IMG/VR virus record: IMGVR_UViG_3300005289_000072
Location: 1 to 33,211 of that record
Source of the DNA: a virus
Direction: 5' to 3' (one strand)
Length of the DNA: 33,211 nt
A program made the translations under genes and the position numbers. The notes beneath the pieces were generated by a model that was not told where the DNA came from, did no database searches, and saw only the letters and a list, made by a program, of their open reading frames with translations. Positions 22,627-31,410 of this stretch are shown one piece after another. Within the stretch, counting starts at the first letter, position 1; each line of letters begins with the position of its first letter.

Positions 22627-24036
22627 TCACCTATCGAATTTGTAGCCATAGGCAAGAATGTTTACTGAACCAGCACCAACCAGATAAGTAAATGTCTGAG
22701 GGGATGTGATTCTTGAAAGTTCTATCCAAATCTCAATACCTTGACTTTGATCTGTGGTGTGAAGGTAGTTAGTTGTACTTAAAGCTCCAAGATCAGCATT
22801 ACCTGCAATCCAAGTCCCTGCCGTGAATTTAGCTACACCACAGTGCAGGGATGTTGCAGTGGCAGGAGCCACTACGGTAGCAGTAACTGTAACGGAGGTT
22901 GTGGTAGTTCCACCAATCACCAAGGCAAAAGGTGCTACAGCCCAGTTACCTGCGTAATACCGAATTCTACCTTCAGAAGAGATATGTTTGAACTTAAGGA
23001 TTGTATTCGCTGCTCCAGTCAGAACCTGCCCCACCAACCTACGAGTCGTATCACCAGTCTTCGTATATGAGGTGCCAGTGGCAATTACTGGGACTGTAGT
23101 AGAGAACTCAATGGTTGGAGTCCCGGTAATTTCTGTTAGGTACACATAGAAGAATGTATTCGCTGCTCCAGTAAAACCAGTGATATTAGATGCGGACGAC
23201 AGTGTTACAACCTTGCTCAGGCCCGGCACATAGGCAGAACCTGTAGAGACGGTAAAGGCCGTTGCACTAACCCAAAGCATCTCCAGACCTTGGATATATC
23301 CGGGGTCAACATTGAGGACTCCAAGGGTAGTACGAGCAGCAGCAGCAGAGGTATCATCCAAGACAGTTCTCATGTACGCCGAGAGGTCAGTCAAAGAGAA
23401 GGCATCGACACCTGTGGAATAGATCATCTTATTAGCTGAGGTTACAAGACCCGCAAGAGCAGTCAGTGTGGCATCGCCGGGTTGGGCAGCATTAGCTGTA
23501 GTAATAGCTGTGTTGGAGTTAGTCAGTGCGGTATTAGCTGTTGCTGCAATACCATTTGCGGTAGTCACCGCATTGTTGGAGTTAGTCAAAGCAGTGTTAG
23601 CTGTAGTCACCGCATTGTTGGAGTTAGTCAAAGCAGTGTTAGCTGTACCTGCAATGCCATTAGCTGTGGTAACTGCGTTATTAGCGTTAGTCAGTGCAGT
23701 GTTAGCTGTGGTGTTTGCCGTATTGGCAACTACCAATGCAGCAGCACTATTGGTGATAGCATCGGCGGCAGCTTGTTGGGCAATCACAGCAGCAGCTTCA
23801 GAGTCAATCTTAGAGGACAATGAAGATGCAGCACTAGAAGATGCGTTAGAGGCTGCTACAGATGCCGTAGCGGAGGCTCCAGAAGCCAAGGCTGCATCGG
23901 AGGCCGCTTGAGCTGCAAGATTCTCCACATTAGTCTCAGAAGCCGATACTTGATCTCTTACCTCAAGAACCTGAGAGAGAATCTCGTTGGTGGTTCCACG
24001 GGTAGAGAGATCACTATACATTCCATCATATGCCAT
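22627..24036 (-). CDS. Tail fibre protein with Ala/Thr/Asn repeat shaft (469 aa)
   Basis: Residues about 30-95 are Ala/Ser-rich and helical (ASDAALASGASATASVAAS). Residues about 100-190 are repeats of about 14 residues built on TANTALTNSNNAV, a trimeric coiled-coil-like shaft. The C-terminal 270 residues are beta-rich and probably form the receptor-binding head. It starts at the stop of the adaptor gene (TAATG) with TGGAGA upstream, and the attachment end (MAYDGMYSDLSTRGTTN) is short. It fits the receptor-binding fibre of a short-tailed phage. Confidence 0.78.
   Translation of the reverse strand: MAYDGMYSDLSTRGTTNEILSQVLEVRDQVSASETNVENLAAQAASDAALASGASATASVAASNASSSAASSLSSKIDSEAAAVIAQQAAADAITNSAAALVVANTANTTANTALTNANNAVTTANGIAGTANTALTNSNNAVTTANTALTNSNNAVTTANGIAATANTALTNSNTAITTANAAQPGDATLTALAGLVTSANKMIYSTGVDAFSLTDLSAYMRTVLDDTSAAAARTTLGVLNVDPGYIQGLEMLWVSATAFTVSTGSAYVPGLSKVVTLSSASNITGFTGAANTFFYVYLTEITGTPTIEFSTTVPVIATGTSYTKTGDTTRRLVGQVLTGAANTILKFKHISSEGRIRYYAGNWAVAPFALVIGGTTTTSVTVTATVVAPATATSLHCGVAKFTAGTWIAGNADLGALSTTNYLHTTDQSQGIEIWIELSRITSPQTFTYLVGAGSVNILAYGYKFDR
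23560..23646 (-). repeat. 42-bp tandem repeat within the fibre shaft
   Basis: An exact 42-bp unit starts at 23561 and again at 23603; degenerate copies extend on both sides (about 23490-23720). Each unit encodes 14 residues of the TALTNSNNAVTTAN type. The exact copies suggest recent duplication, so shaft length may vary by recombination. Confidence 0.75.
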
Positions 24037-24689
24037 TAGAGATCTCCAGAGCGATCGGTATCGCGGTTTCGGATAGTGAGAGATGTCCCTTTATACTCAG
24101 CGTCATCAGCAAGAGATTGAAGCCTAGCCAATTCGCCATTAAACTTATCCAACCAATATTGAGCCCTGTCGTCATCCATAAGGTAAAGATACAGGAAGTG
24201 CAATGCACCAAACACATATGTCATCGGGCTAAGGTTAGTCAACCAGTTCTCTTGCTCATCCACATTTACATCAGGCATCGATCTATAGTAGTGACAAGTT
24301 ACTTTAGATCCAGCAGCAGGCTGAGGAGTCAAAAACCAATAGGCACCCTGCCTAGCGAAATACATTGGATTGGTCTCATTATTTAACAAGTCATCTTGCT
24401 TGTAGTTAATGAATTGATCCCATGCAATCCTTTCAAGCGGAACAGAGAGTTGATCGTTAAATAAAGCAGTAAGGCTTCGAAGCTCTAGGAAGTCATATGG
24501 GATGACAAGGTGACCATCAGGTGAGACCTCAAGAATTACAGTATTCTCCATCGCTGGGACACGAAGGATTTGGTTAGCCATGTTCCCGGCAAAGTAGATG
24601 AAGTTATAGAAGTTTTCATCAGTTAAATCTCTGCGGTTAGACCAAGACTTAACCAGTGTTACGATACTGCTATAGGTCTCATATGCCAT
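24036..24689 (-). CDS. Head-tail adaptor/neck protein (217 aa)
   Basis: An N-terminal helical region (YSSIVTLVKSWSNRRDLTDE; FYNFIYFAGNMANQILRVP) is followed by VPYDFLEL-type strands and a C-terminal helix (YWLDKFNGELARLQSLADDAE). The layout matches podovirus adaptor proteins that form the ring under the portal, in the family I know from SU10-like phages. It sits between the capsid and fibre genes, as expected. The ribosome-binding site is weak, and the gene follows the previous stop by two bases. Confidence 0.65.
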   Translation of the reverse strand: MAYETYSSIVTLVKSWSNRRDLTDENFYNFIYFAGNMANQILRVPAMENTVILEVSPDGHLVIPYDFLELRSLTALFNDQLSVPLERIAWDQFINYKQDDLLNNETNPMYFARQGAYWFLTPQPAAGSKVTCHYYRSMPDVNVDEQENWLTNLSPMTYVFGALHFLYLYLMDDDRAQYWLDKFNGELARLQSLADDAEYKGTSLTIRNRDTDRSGDL

Positions 24690-24691
24690 GG

Positions 24692-25009
24692 TTATTGTCT
24701 CGAATTATTGGTACGGAAATTCTGGTTGTCTCGATCATTGAGCCAACGGTTAAATCTCATGGTATGCTCTATATCTACTCCCAGTAGGTTCAGGTCGATA
24801 GGGCCACCCTCAGACATGGGACGAACCTTGAGCTGCTCTACTACCAGAAGGGGAATACTGGCAACCTTTCGCATCTCCGATTTACGATCATCATTGATGC
24901 CGGAGTTACGTTCAATCTTGTTTTGTTCCATCACTGGATCAGCATCTTGAGAGGCTTTAGCCACAAACAAGCCATCTTGGATTGTATACTCTTCGATGAT
25001 ACCGGCCAT
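24692..25009 (-). CDS. 105-aa head/neck-region hypothetical protein
   Basis: The first gene after the capsid terminator, with GAGGAG upstream. The sequence is charged (EQNKIERNSGINDDRKSEMRK in two parts), with a short strand-like stretch (VASIPLLVVEQLKV) and an Asn/Arg-rich end. Its place between capsid and adaptor suggests a head-completion or adaptor-associated role. I recognise no family. Confidence 0.65.
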   Translation of the reverse strand: MAGIIEEYTIQDGLFVAKASQDADPVMEQNKIERNSGINDDRKSEMRKVASIPLLVVEQLKVRPMSEGGPIDLNLLGVDIEHTMRFNRWLNDRDNQNFRTNNSRQ

Positions 25010-25031
25010 ATTTTTCTCCTCAGAAACAAGA

Positions 25032-25057
25032 AAGGGGCAACCCGAAGGCCGCCCCTT
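25032..25057 (-). terminator. Terminator after the capsid gene, UUCG loop
   Basis: Read on the - strand: AAGGGGC pairs with GCCCCTT. An inner GGCC/GGTT stem (two G-T pairs) closes a TTCG tetraloop, followed by TTTCTTGTTTC. It lies between the capsid stop and the next ribosome-binding site, so read-through likely sets a lower level for downstream tail genes. Confidence 0.82.
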
Positions 25058-25064
25058 ATGGGTC

Positions 25065-26015
25065 TTACGATGCGATTACGTCGCGGATCAGAGCACCAGA
25101 TTCCTCGTTGTTCACGCGGAAGGTATACTCAGCCAGCATTTCTCGTTTCTCGCTGTCACCAGTTTTAGCCAGTGGGAACTGTTGGAACGACCGCAGGTAG
25201 CACAGGGAGTGCATCTTAGGATCGAACATAAACAGTGCATCAGCTTTGAAGAACCGGTTAGCTACAATCTGGTACTTACCGAAGTCACACTCGTAGACGT
25301 CCACTGCCTGAGCAATGGTCGAATCCGAAGCGTCAAGTTGGATCTGGGTAGCACGACCCTTGAAGTTCTTACTGATGTGTTTCTTCAGCGAGGAACTAGT
25401 GTGGATGGTGTTAGCCTGACCACCTTTCTGCCAGATCAACTCGGAGGCATCCAAGATCATCTGCTCGGTGAGTACACGCTGAGTACCAGCAGTACCGGTG
25501 TTCACACCGTTGCCGGTAGGAGCAACACCAGTCGCACCCAAAGAACCATTGGTCTTGTAGTACGAGTAGATGTTACCTGCCTGACCAGCTACAGAGCTGG
25601 AACGAGCGATCTTAGCCAAAGGAGTACCAACCAGCATGTACTCCATGTCGGTCTTAATCTCTTTAGCTTTCTTAGCCAACTGATAGGCCAGTTCCGACTT
25701 ACGGCCAGCCTTGTCGACAGCCTCAGTAGTACCGGTTACTTGCAGGGTTTCAGTCACGATCTGGCAAATGTTATCTGCCATGGTGGTGAAAGTTGCAGCG
25801 TTCATTACAGCGTCGTCACCTTCGATCTTGGTGTTGAGCGCTGGAGCACGCAGTGCATCGGTTTGCCATTGGTGAGTAATCGCCTTAGCAGTACCCTTGC
25901 CGATGGCAGTCATAAACGGGGTATCATAAGGGCGGATGTTGTAGATGACGTCAATCAAGTCCTCACGCTGACCTTTGATCAGCACGGTACTGACAGCGTT
26001 TACTGGAGTAGCCAT
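25065..26015 (-). CDS. Major capsid protein, SU10/DUF5309-like
   Basis: A 316-aa protein. The N-terminal pattern KGQREDLIDVIYNIRPYDTPF followed by TAIGKG, then HQWQTDAL, is the signature of the DUF5309/SU10 capsid family with an HK97 fold (the first run spans residues about 14-34). NRFFKADALFMFDP and the long E-loop-like segment fit. It lies directly after the scaffold gene, has an AAGGAA ribosome-binding site, and is followed by a strong terminator, all typical of a highly expressed capsid gene. Confidence 0.88.
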   Translation of the reverse strand: MATPVNAVSTVLIKGQREDLIDVIYNIRPYDTPFMTAIGKGTAKAITHQWQTDALRAPALNTKIEGDDAVMNAATFTTMADNICQIVTETLQVTGTTEAVDKAGRKSELAYQLAKKAKEIKTDMEYMLVGTPLAKIARSSSVAGQAGNIYSYYKTNGSLGATGVAPTGNGVNTGTAGTQRVLTEQMILDASELIWQKGGQANTIHTSSSLKKHISKNFKGRATQIQLDASDSTIAQAVDVYECDFGKYQIVANRFFKADALFMFDPKMHSLCYLRSFQQFPLAKTGDSEKREMLAEYTFRVNNEESGALIRDVIAS

Positions 26016-26030
26016 ATTTGTATTTCCTTC

Positions 26031-27056
26031 TTACAGGTCAAGGGTCATGAGGTATGCCGCAGCAGCTTCCTCACTATTTTCGGATTTTAAACGTGCCGCA
26101 GCTTTCTTAGTCTGCTGGGTTCTAACGGATGTGTCACTCTTAGTAGCTCCCGGCTTAATCACCGGAGGCAACTCTTTAGCAGGCCGTCTGTTTTCCAATG
26201 CAGCCTTCTTCTTCACGACCCCCTCTGCATACAATTTAGCATTGTTCAACAAAAGGAGTTGTCTTGCATCAGTGATATTCTCGATTTCACTTTGGGTGTA
26301 ACCGACACTCTCACCGAATTTAACTAGGTTTTTAAAGAACTCAGGTTCACGGAAACCCGGAACAAGCTTATCGGCCAATTCCACTTGACCTCGAACATAT
26401 GCTTCATGGCGCAATTGCTGAGCCTTCTTGTGCATAGCATCGATGCCGCGCTGTCGTTCTACAATGGCAGTAACTCGTTCTTTAGCTTCAGCGTACTCAA
26501 CACGGAGTTCATTGTACTTAGCCGGATCTGCCTCTTTAAGCCCTTGCCAATTAATTTGCTCATATCGAGAAAGATCGCCAGTAAGCATTACGGCAGCTTG
26601 ACGAAGCTCACTAGATAATTGTGCTTCAAGCTCTTCAACCTTAGAGGACTTCTCAAGGTATTCAGCCTCTTGAGTATTGACTTTAGCAATATAGTCTTCT
26701 TGACGCAGATAACCAGCACGAAGCTCAGCGAAGTTTACTTCGTAAGTATCATCACCAATCTTGATGTCGACAAGAGTTTCATCAGAGATCTCAGGATTTA
26801 CTTCTGAGGGTTCTTCCTCTTCAGGATCTCCTTCACCTTCTTCAGGATCTTCGGAAGAATCATCTTCAGGATCTCCTTCAGGATCTGTATCGTCATCGGA
26901 TTCAGGATCTTCATCAGAAGGCTCCTCTTTAGTTGGCTCTGGTTTCTTCTTGCCGGGTTCTAGTTCAGCTTGGACATCAAAGTCATCACCCAGAAGATCT
27001 TCAATAAGATCAGCAGCAACGTCTTCGTCAATACCCAAATCTACTTCAGGATCCAT
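26031..27056 (-). CDS. Capsid scaffolding protein (341 aa)
   Basis: The N-terminal 100 residues are extremely acidic (DEDPESDDDTDPEGDPEDD and similar). A beta segment (VDIKIGDDTYEVNFAELRAG) and a long charged helix (EAEYLEKSSKVEELEAQL onward) follow, and the C terminus is basic (TKKAAARLKSEN). An acidic or helical body with a basic capsid-binding end just before the capsid gene is typical of internal scaffolds. It would guide procapsid assembly and then leave. The ribosome-binding site is GAGAGGAGAG. Confidence 0.85.
   Translation of the reverse strand: MDPEVDLGIDEDVAADLIEDLLGDDFDVQAELEPGKKKPEPTKEEPSDEDPESDDDTDPEGDPEDDSSEDPEEGEGDPEEEEPSEVNPEISDETLVDIKIGDDTYEVNFAELRAGYLRQEDYIAKVNTQEAEYLEKSSKVEELEAQLSSELRQAAVMLTGDLSRYEQINWQGLKEADPAKYNELRVEYAEAKERVTAIVERQRGIDAMHKKAQQLRHEAYVRGQVELADKLVPGFREPEFFKNLVKFGESVGYTQSEIENITDARQLLLLNNAKLYAEGVVKKKAALENRRPAKELPPVIKPGATKSDTSVRTQQTKKAAARLKSENSEEAAAAYLMTLDL
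26810..26920 (-). repeat. Short tandem repeats in the acidic part of the scaffold gene
   Basis: TTCAGGATCT-type decamers recur at least five times (plus-strand reading), encoding Asp/Glu/Pro/Gly-rich stretches. They probably arose by slippage and would tolerate length change without breaking the acidic domain. Confidence 0.6.
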
Positions 27057-27313
27057 TAGTCTCTCCTCTCTGCCATCAGAAGGTCATTCACCAAAGTGGA
27101 AATCTTGATGTTAACCCTATTCAAGGCATGTAATTCTTGATATATAAGTTCTCTAGTTGAAGAAGCCTCGGGGGGAGTGCGTATCCATTCCCCCTCAAGG
27201 TCACTTTGCACCTGAGCAATGAGTTGAGCCAGAGTACCTTCATCAAGGAGTTCCTTGACCCTCTGGCTCAGCATAATGTCATATCCTACCTTCATAATTC
27301 CATTATACCTCAT
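27056..27313 (-). CDS. 85-aa hypothetical protein between portal and scaffold
   Basis: It starts at the portal stop (TAATG overlap at 27313). In-frame ATGs at 27295 and 27274 are alternatives, since the ribosome-binding site for 27313 is weak. The protein is helical and charged (LSQRVKELLDEGTLAQLIAQV; LIYQELHALNRVNIKISTL). Its place between portal and scaffold suggests a head-assembly role, but I do not recognise the family. Confidence 0.6.
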   Translation of the reverse strand: MRYNGIMKVGYDIMLSQRVKELLDEGTLAQLIAQVQSDLEGEWIRTPPEASSTRELIYQELHALNRVNIKISTLVNDLLMAERRD

Positions 27314-29448
27314 TATTTCAGAGTAGTGCTAGCTTTTCTTTGGCTACGCTTAGTGGTTTCTGGAACTTTGCCGTCTCCTAGAGCAACAGCACGAGCTTGG
27401 GCAGACTCAAGAGTATACTCAGCTTCGTCTCTAGCACGTTCCCATTGGAACTTATCACGTTCAAGTTGCAACTCAGCTTCTTGAAGAGCAATTTGACGGA
27501 GCTTGATGGTAGCTTCTTGTTTCTTCAACTCAATCTCAGCCATTTGAACTTGAGCAGAGATCTGAGCAGCTTGGGCATCAGATTGGTGCTTCATGTTCTG
27601 ACCTTGAGCTTGGGCCATTTGGGCCTGTGCTTTGATGTCATCTGGCTTAGGTTTCTGAGCTTCCTGTGCCTTCTGCTGTGCAGCCTTCTGTGCTTCAGGG
27701 GAACTAGGATCTGTCCAGAACTTAGATACGTCTTTATAGCCTGCGTTCTCGGTCATTTCCTTGAGCATGTTATAGATGTTGGTCTTACTCACGAGGATAT
27801 CCATGCCACCACCATTAATCACCGTCTGAACCATTTCGAACATACGAGTGAGGTGGATAAGTTGTTGATCCTTGTTCATATTACCAACACCGACAGTCAC
27901 ACTCATGTCGGTACGTTCACGCCAGTTAGAGGGGTTGACTGCCACGTATTGACCACGAAGCTCAAACACTTCTTCTTGGTCTTGATACTTAATGGCATGG
28001 TCATGGAGCAACTGGAAGAGACGCTTAACGCCAGTCTCAGCGAACATCCTAGCAATCAAGTCAATCTGCTGCTCAGCAGCGGTCATGAGTTGGTTTACAG
28101 AGGTTGCAGCTTGGTTGCTATGCAGAGTATTCTCATCGAGACCCTGACTACGCTCAGTAACACCTGTACGCTTACCACGATCACTTTCAAGGCGATCAAG
28201 CATATTGTAGACATCACCAGAGAGGGCTGGTACAGGAAGTGGTTGGATAGCATTAGCCATCTTCTGACGAACCACACCAGACTGCTCGTTGGACAGGAGA
28301 TCTTCCATGTTAACTTGGCCATCGATAACACTGTACCGACCCTTGTTAACCAAGTAGATGTTATCCATGATGTTACGCATCAGGGTTGAGCGAATCTCTT
28401 GGATATCTTTGATCTTATCGTAGATACTCATACCGTAGAACTTGTGGGCAATACGGTGTGCCGAGAGGTCAGCAAAAGGTTTGCAGTCCCACTCTTCGTT
28501 GCTCAGGATATGATTCCCTGCAACAACGATACGACGTAGCTCAGCGATACCATCGCCATCACAATCCAACTGGACGTAGCACTCACTTACCCACACCTTA
28601 CGGTTAGCTTCATCCTCTGGGCCAGCGATACGTGACATATCCCCAGTACCATCGAAGTTATCTCGGGTAAGACGTTCAGGGCTGCTGTCTGAGAACTCCC
28701 AATCATCAAACTGGAGAGTATCAATGACATCCTCACCTACACCCATGGCACGAAGCCAAGAGACGGTTTGCTCTTCACGGTGTGCACAGAAACGAGAGGT
28801 CTCAATATCAGGTGAATCACGGTCGATAAGAAACTGCTCTGGGGGTACTACACATACCTTAATGTTGCGCTTCTTGCAGTCCTTACGGAGCTTAATTGCG
28901 TAGGTGCCATCACCATTATCTGTCTGAGCAAGAACCTCAACCTCTGGATCTGAAGCGATGTCCATAAGGGTAGCTTCATCGATACCATCGAAGTAGTCAA
29001 ACTTAGGTTGGTTGTCCTCTTCGCAGTAGACCTTAACAACACCGTTTTTGTAGATCAAGGCATCTTGGAACCAATCATACATGATTTTAAACCCTTCGTT
29101 CTTACGATTGAAGAGGTAGTTCACATACTCAGTTTCCTGCTCAGCCTGAGGTACATCAGCGACGGTACTAGGGTTGTACTTGACGACATCACCACCGGAG
29201 TGGAAGACCTTCATAAGAGAAGGCATAATCCAGTCAACACACTCTTGGACGTCTCGTGTGACAACCTGAGACTTACCACGACGTTCATTACCGAAGGGTT
29301 CACCAAAGTAATACTTGAGGGCGTCTGAGCGCTGCTGGGACAATTCCGAAACACTGTAACTAATGGAGTCTTGAAGCCAGCGATCGACATAAGTGAAGAT
29401 CTCTTCATCATCCATAGGTTGGATCTTAGCTTTCTTAGATCTAGCCAT
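27313..29448 (-). CDS. Portal protein (711 aa)
   Basis: The N-terminal pattern (YVDRWLQDSISYSVSELSQQ; DVQECVDWIMPSLMKVF) and central conserved stretch (HRIAHKFYGMSIYDKIKDIQ) are those of large podovirus/SU10-like portals. The C-terminal 130 residues form a long Gln/Ala/Lys-rich helix (AQAQMAQAQGQNMKHQ; EIELKKQEATIKLRQIALQE), corresponding to the barrel region inside the head. It would form the dodecameric DNA channel used in packaging and ejection. It follows the large terminase with a TAATG overlap, and the length suits this portal class. Confidence 0.88.
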   Translation of the reverse strand: MARSKKAKIQPMDDEEIFTYVDRWLQDSISYSVSELSQQRSDALKYYFGEPFGNERRGKSQVVTRDVQECVDWIMPSLMKVFHSGGDVVKYNPSTVADVPQAEQETEYVNYLFNRKNEGFKIMYDWFQDALIYKNGVVKVYCEEDNQPKFDYFDGIDEATLMDIASDPEVEVLAQTDNGDGTYAIKLRKDCKKRNIKVCVVPPEQFLIDRDSPDIETSRFCAHREEQTVSWLRAMGVGEDVIDTLQFDDWEFSDSSPERLTRDNFDGTGDMSRIAGPEDEANRKVWVSECYVQLDCDGDGIAELRRIVVAGNHILSNEEWDCKPFADLSAHRIAHKFYGMSIYDKIKDIQEIRSTLMRNIMDNIYLVNKGRYSVIDGQVNMEDLLSNEQSGVVRQKMANAIQPLPVPALSGDVYNMLDRLESDRGKRTGVTERSQGLDENTLHSNQAATSVNQLMTAAEQQIDLIARMFAETGVKRLFQLLHDHAIKYQDQEEVFELRGQYVAVNPSNWRERTDMSVTVGVGNMNKDQQLIHLTRMFEMVQTVINGGGMDILVSKTNIYNMLKEMTENAGYKDVSKFWTDPSSPEAQKAAQQKAQEAQKPKPDDIKAQAQMAQAQGQNMKHQSDAQAAQISAQVQMAEIELKKQEATIKLRQIALQEAELQLERDKFQWERARDEAEYTLESAQARAVALGDGKVPETTKRSQRKASTTLK

Positions 29449-30902
29449 TATACGATCTCACTATACCAAGACGGGGTTAGCGGCTGCTTACTATCAAAAT
29501 AGTATGCCGAGTTATCTTTGTGTGACCCGGGACGGGCATGACGACCAGCCATAAGGACAGCATAACGTGTAGCTGAAATCATGTCATCCCCTTTATCAAT
29601 AATCTTACCATCTACACGATGATAAAGTTTTGTCTCTTGTAGGAATTTAGTACAGGTGTTGAAAACTTTAAACCTGTCTTCTTCCATGGCAGTCATCATA
29701 AATGCGATACCAGACTCTACAGAGTTACCACCGGCTTTACCATCGGGCGCTGGTGGGTTCGAGAAAGGCTCCATCACTACATTCAACCCGTGGTCTTCTT
29801 GCAAGAGTTTAATAATCTGTTTACCAGATCCTAGACCATCTCTCTTAAAGGCGTCATGAGGAACAACCACTGGGATAGTAGCTCCACCTTTTCCTCGGAT
29901 TGCTGTAGCATGCATGGAAAGTGTCTCACCGCGCTGACTGTATTCATCATACAAGTAGAATTTGTCATTCTCATTGTCCCATGCAATACAAGCTACAGCG
30001 TTAGGGTGGTCCATACCAAGATCGATGCCAATAATGCGCATCCAGTGCTCAGGAATCTCAAAAGGATCACAACTAATCTTTTCTTCAAGAATTGGAAATA
30101 CAACACCAGATCCAAGAGACGGTTGACCAGAAACACGCATGGCGCGCTCTGCTGGAGTAAAGACCGACATTAACTGCTCTTTCACCTTATCATCAAGGTG
30201 AGGAGCGTCATCCCATGAAGCAGTGATCATGAACTGGCCGGGTTTCAGCTCGTACATGAAATTCTTCACAATTTCAGTAAGACCATGCTCTGGCGTAAAC
30301 GTAAGCAGTACAAGACCACCTGTGGTGGCAGTCCGGGTAACACACTGAGTAAAGATGTCGGATGGGCACTCTTCATCTAGCCAGATCACATGTTTAGCTG
30401 TACCCATGAACTTATCTTGAGACATCTCGTAAGACTTAAAATCAAGTGTAGATATGCCACCACTGATGTGTCTAACAAGAACACTCTGAACAGCTCCGGG
30501 AACCTGTGGCTTGTTAATGACATCCACAATGAGTTCTTTAGGAATTGCACCTGTACCAAACTTCTCAGGGTTCTTCCAATCGCCAAGCAGCTCACTCTGA
30601 AGAATATCACGAGTGGTATCTGTAGAAATACCTGCCGCCCAAGCTTCAATTGGATTATCAAATCTTTTACCGGTCCACCACACTGGATATAGCCCAGTCA
30701 AGTGAACAGCCACTGCATAGCCACCCGTATATGTTTTACCACAACGGTTACCAGTCATGGCTAAGATTTGTTGGCAATTCGATGAGGCTGCAAGGAACTT
30801 CTCTTGCCAGCCGTATGGGGTGTATTGTTTAATACGCCAGAACTTCTCGCGCTCTTTGAGCTCTCCAAGAAGCTGGACTAGTCTCTCCTCAGTACTGTCC
30901 AT
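29448..30902 (-). CDS. terL: Terminase large subunit
   Basis: A packaging ATPase-nuclease of 484 aa. Walker A TGNRCGKT lies at residues 50-57, Walker B with the catalytic glutamate is HVIWLDEE (about 160), and the RNase H-like nuclease begins at IGIDLGMDHPNAV (about 285). Later PVVVPHDAFKRDG and a C-terminal Asp-rich segment complete the nuclease part. ATG 30902 forms a TGATG with the DUF1353 stop and has GGAGAG upstream, so I prefer it to ATG 30914, which would add four residues. It pairs with the small subunit at 31847-32308. Confidence 0.93.
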   Translation of the reverse strand: MDSTEERLVQLLGELKEREKFWRIKQYTPYGWQEKFLAASSNCQQILAMTGNRCGKTYTGGYAVAVHLTGLYPVWWTGKRFDNPIEAWAAGISTDTTRDILQSELLGDWKNPEKFGTGAIPKELIVDVINKPQVPGAVQSVLVRHISGGISTLDFKSYEMSQDKFMGTAKHVIWLDEECPSDIFTQCVTRTATTGGLVLLTFTPEHGLTEIVKNFMYELKPGQFMITASWDDAPHLDDKVKEQLMSVFTPAERAMRVSGQPSLGSGVVFPILEEKISCDPFEIPEHWMRIIGIDLGMDHPNAVACIAWDNENDKFYLYDEYSQRGETLSMHATAIRGKGGATIPVVVPHDAFKRDGLGSGKQIIKLLQEDHGLNVVMEPFSNPPAPDGKAGGNSVESGIAFMMTAMEEDRFKVFNTCTKFLQETKLYHRVDGKIIDKGDDMISATRYAVLMAGRHARPGSHKDNSAYYFDSKQPLTPSWYSEIV

Positions 30903-31351
30903 CAGTCTCTCCATTCCGCCTCAAGGCGCCTCTTCTGGAGAGTAGCCGACGGTTCTGTTACGTGAAAGGTGATTCTATAGGAGCAAACGGCTCCGTAGAT
31001 CATCCAGCGTTGCAGAGTGGGAACCCCTAAGTTCTGCATCGCCTGATTCAATACGCTGTCGCATTCAGCTCTGGTAATCCTTACGGGCTTTCCATTACGG
31101 ACGACAGTCAGATACTCGCACAGAAGATCGTGGACCACAGCGGCTTGACCATAAGCGCCCCATGGTGGGATCATGTTCCAAAACAAACGAGGCACACTGG
31201 CCCCGTCGGTAAGGTATCCTCTAGGGATAGTAACGTGCGTCTCCGGGTCAATCATGTAGCTAAAAGGGGTGAGGACGCGCCAATGATCGTGACCAAGCAA
31301 ACGACTGGCATGGGCATCGTACCGGGTATCCAGTGGTTGGTCGTAATTCAT
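30902..31351 (-). CDS. DUF1353 family protein (149 aa)
   Basis: The core ITIPRGYLTDGASVPRLFW-type stretch (here VTIPRGYLTDGASVPRLFW), then PPWGAYGQAAVVHDLL, matches DUF1353, a family common in tailed phages. The conserved TDGASVPR and HD residues suggest a metal or hydrolase site, but no activity is known to me. It lies between endolysin and large terminase. A GAGGA ribosome-binding site lies eight bases before the ATG. Virion or lysis roles are both conceivable. Confidence 0.85.
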   Translation of the reverse strand: MNYDQPLDTRYDAHASRLLGHDHWRVLTPFSYMIDPETHVTIPRGYLTDGASVPRLFWNMIPPWGAYGQAAVVHDLLCEYLTVVRNGKPVRITRAECDSVLNQAMQNLGVPTLQRWMIYGAVCSYRITFHVTEPSATLQKRRLEAEWRD

Positions 31352-31410
31352 GGCGCATCCTCATAAAGGGGCCCCGAAGGAAGGAGGAGAGGTCTCCCAA
31401 CGGGGTGGTG

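Noticed and set aside
24996-26090. A 364-codon + strand ORF opposite the major capsid gene
   Set aside because: It mirrors the capsid gene, has no family-like motif, and no promoter or good ribosome-binding site on the + strand. Codon bias of the capsid gene explains the open frame.
27274-27313. TATAAT-like -10 box near the portal stop
   Set aside because: No acceptable -35 box at 16-18 bp upstream; likely chance in an A/T-rich gene junction.
27397-28389. A 330-codon + strand ORF opposite the portal gene
   Set aside because: Composition is that of an antisense shadow (Leu/His/Ser-rich), and it lies wholly inside the well-supported portal gene.
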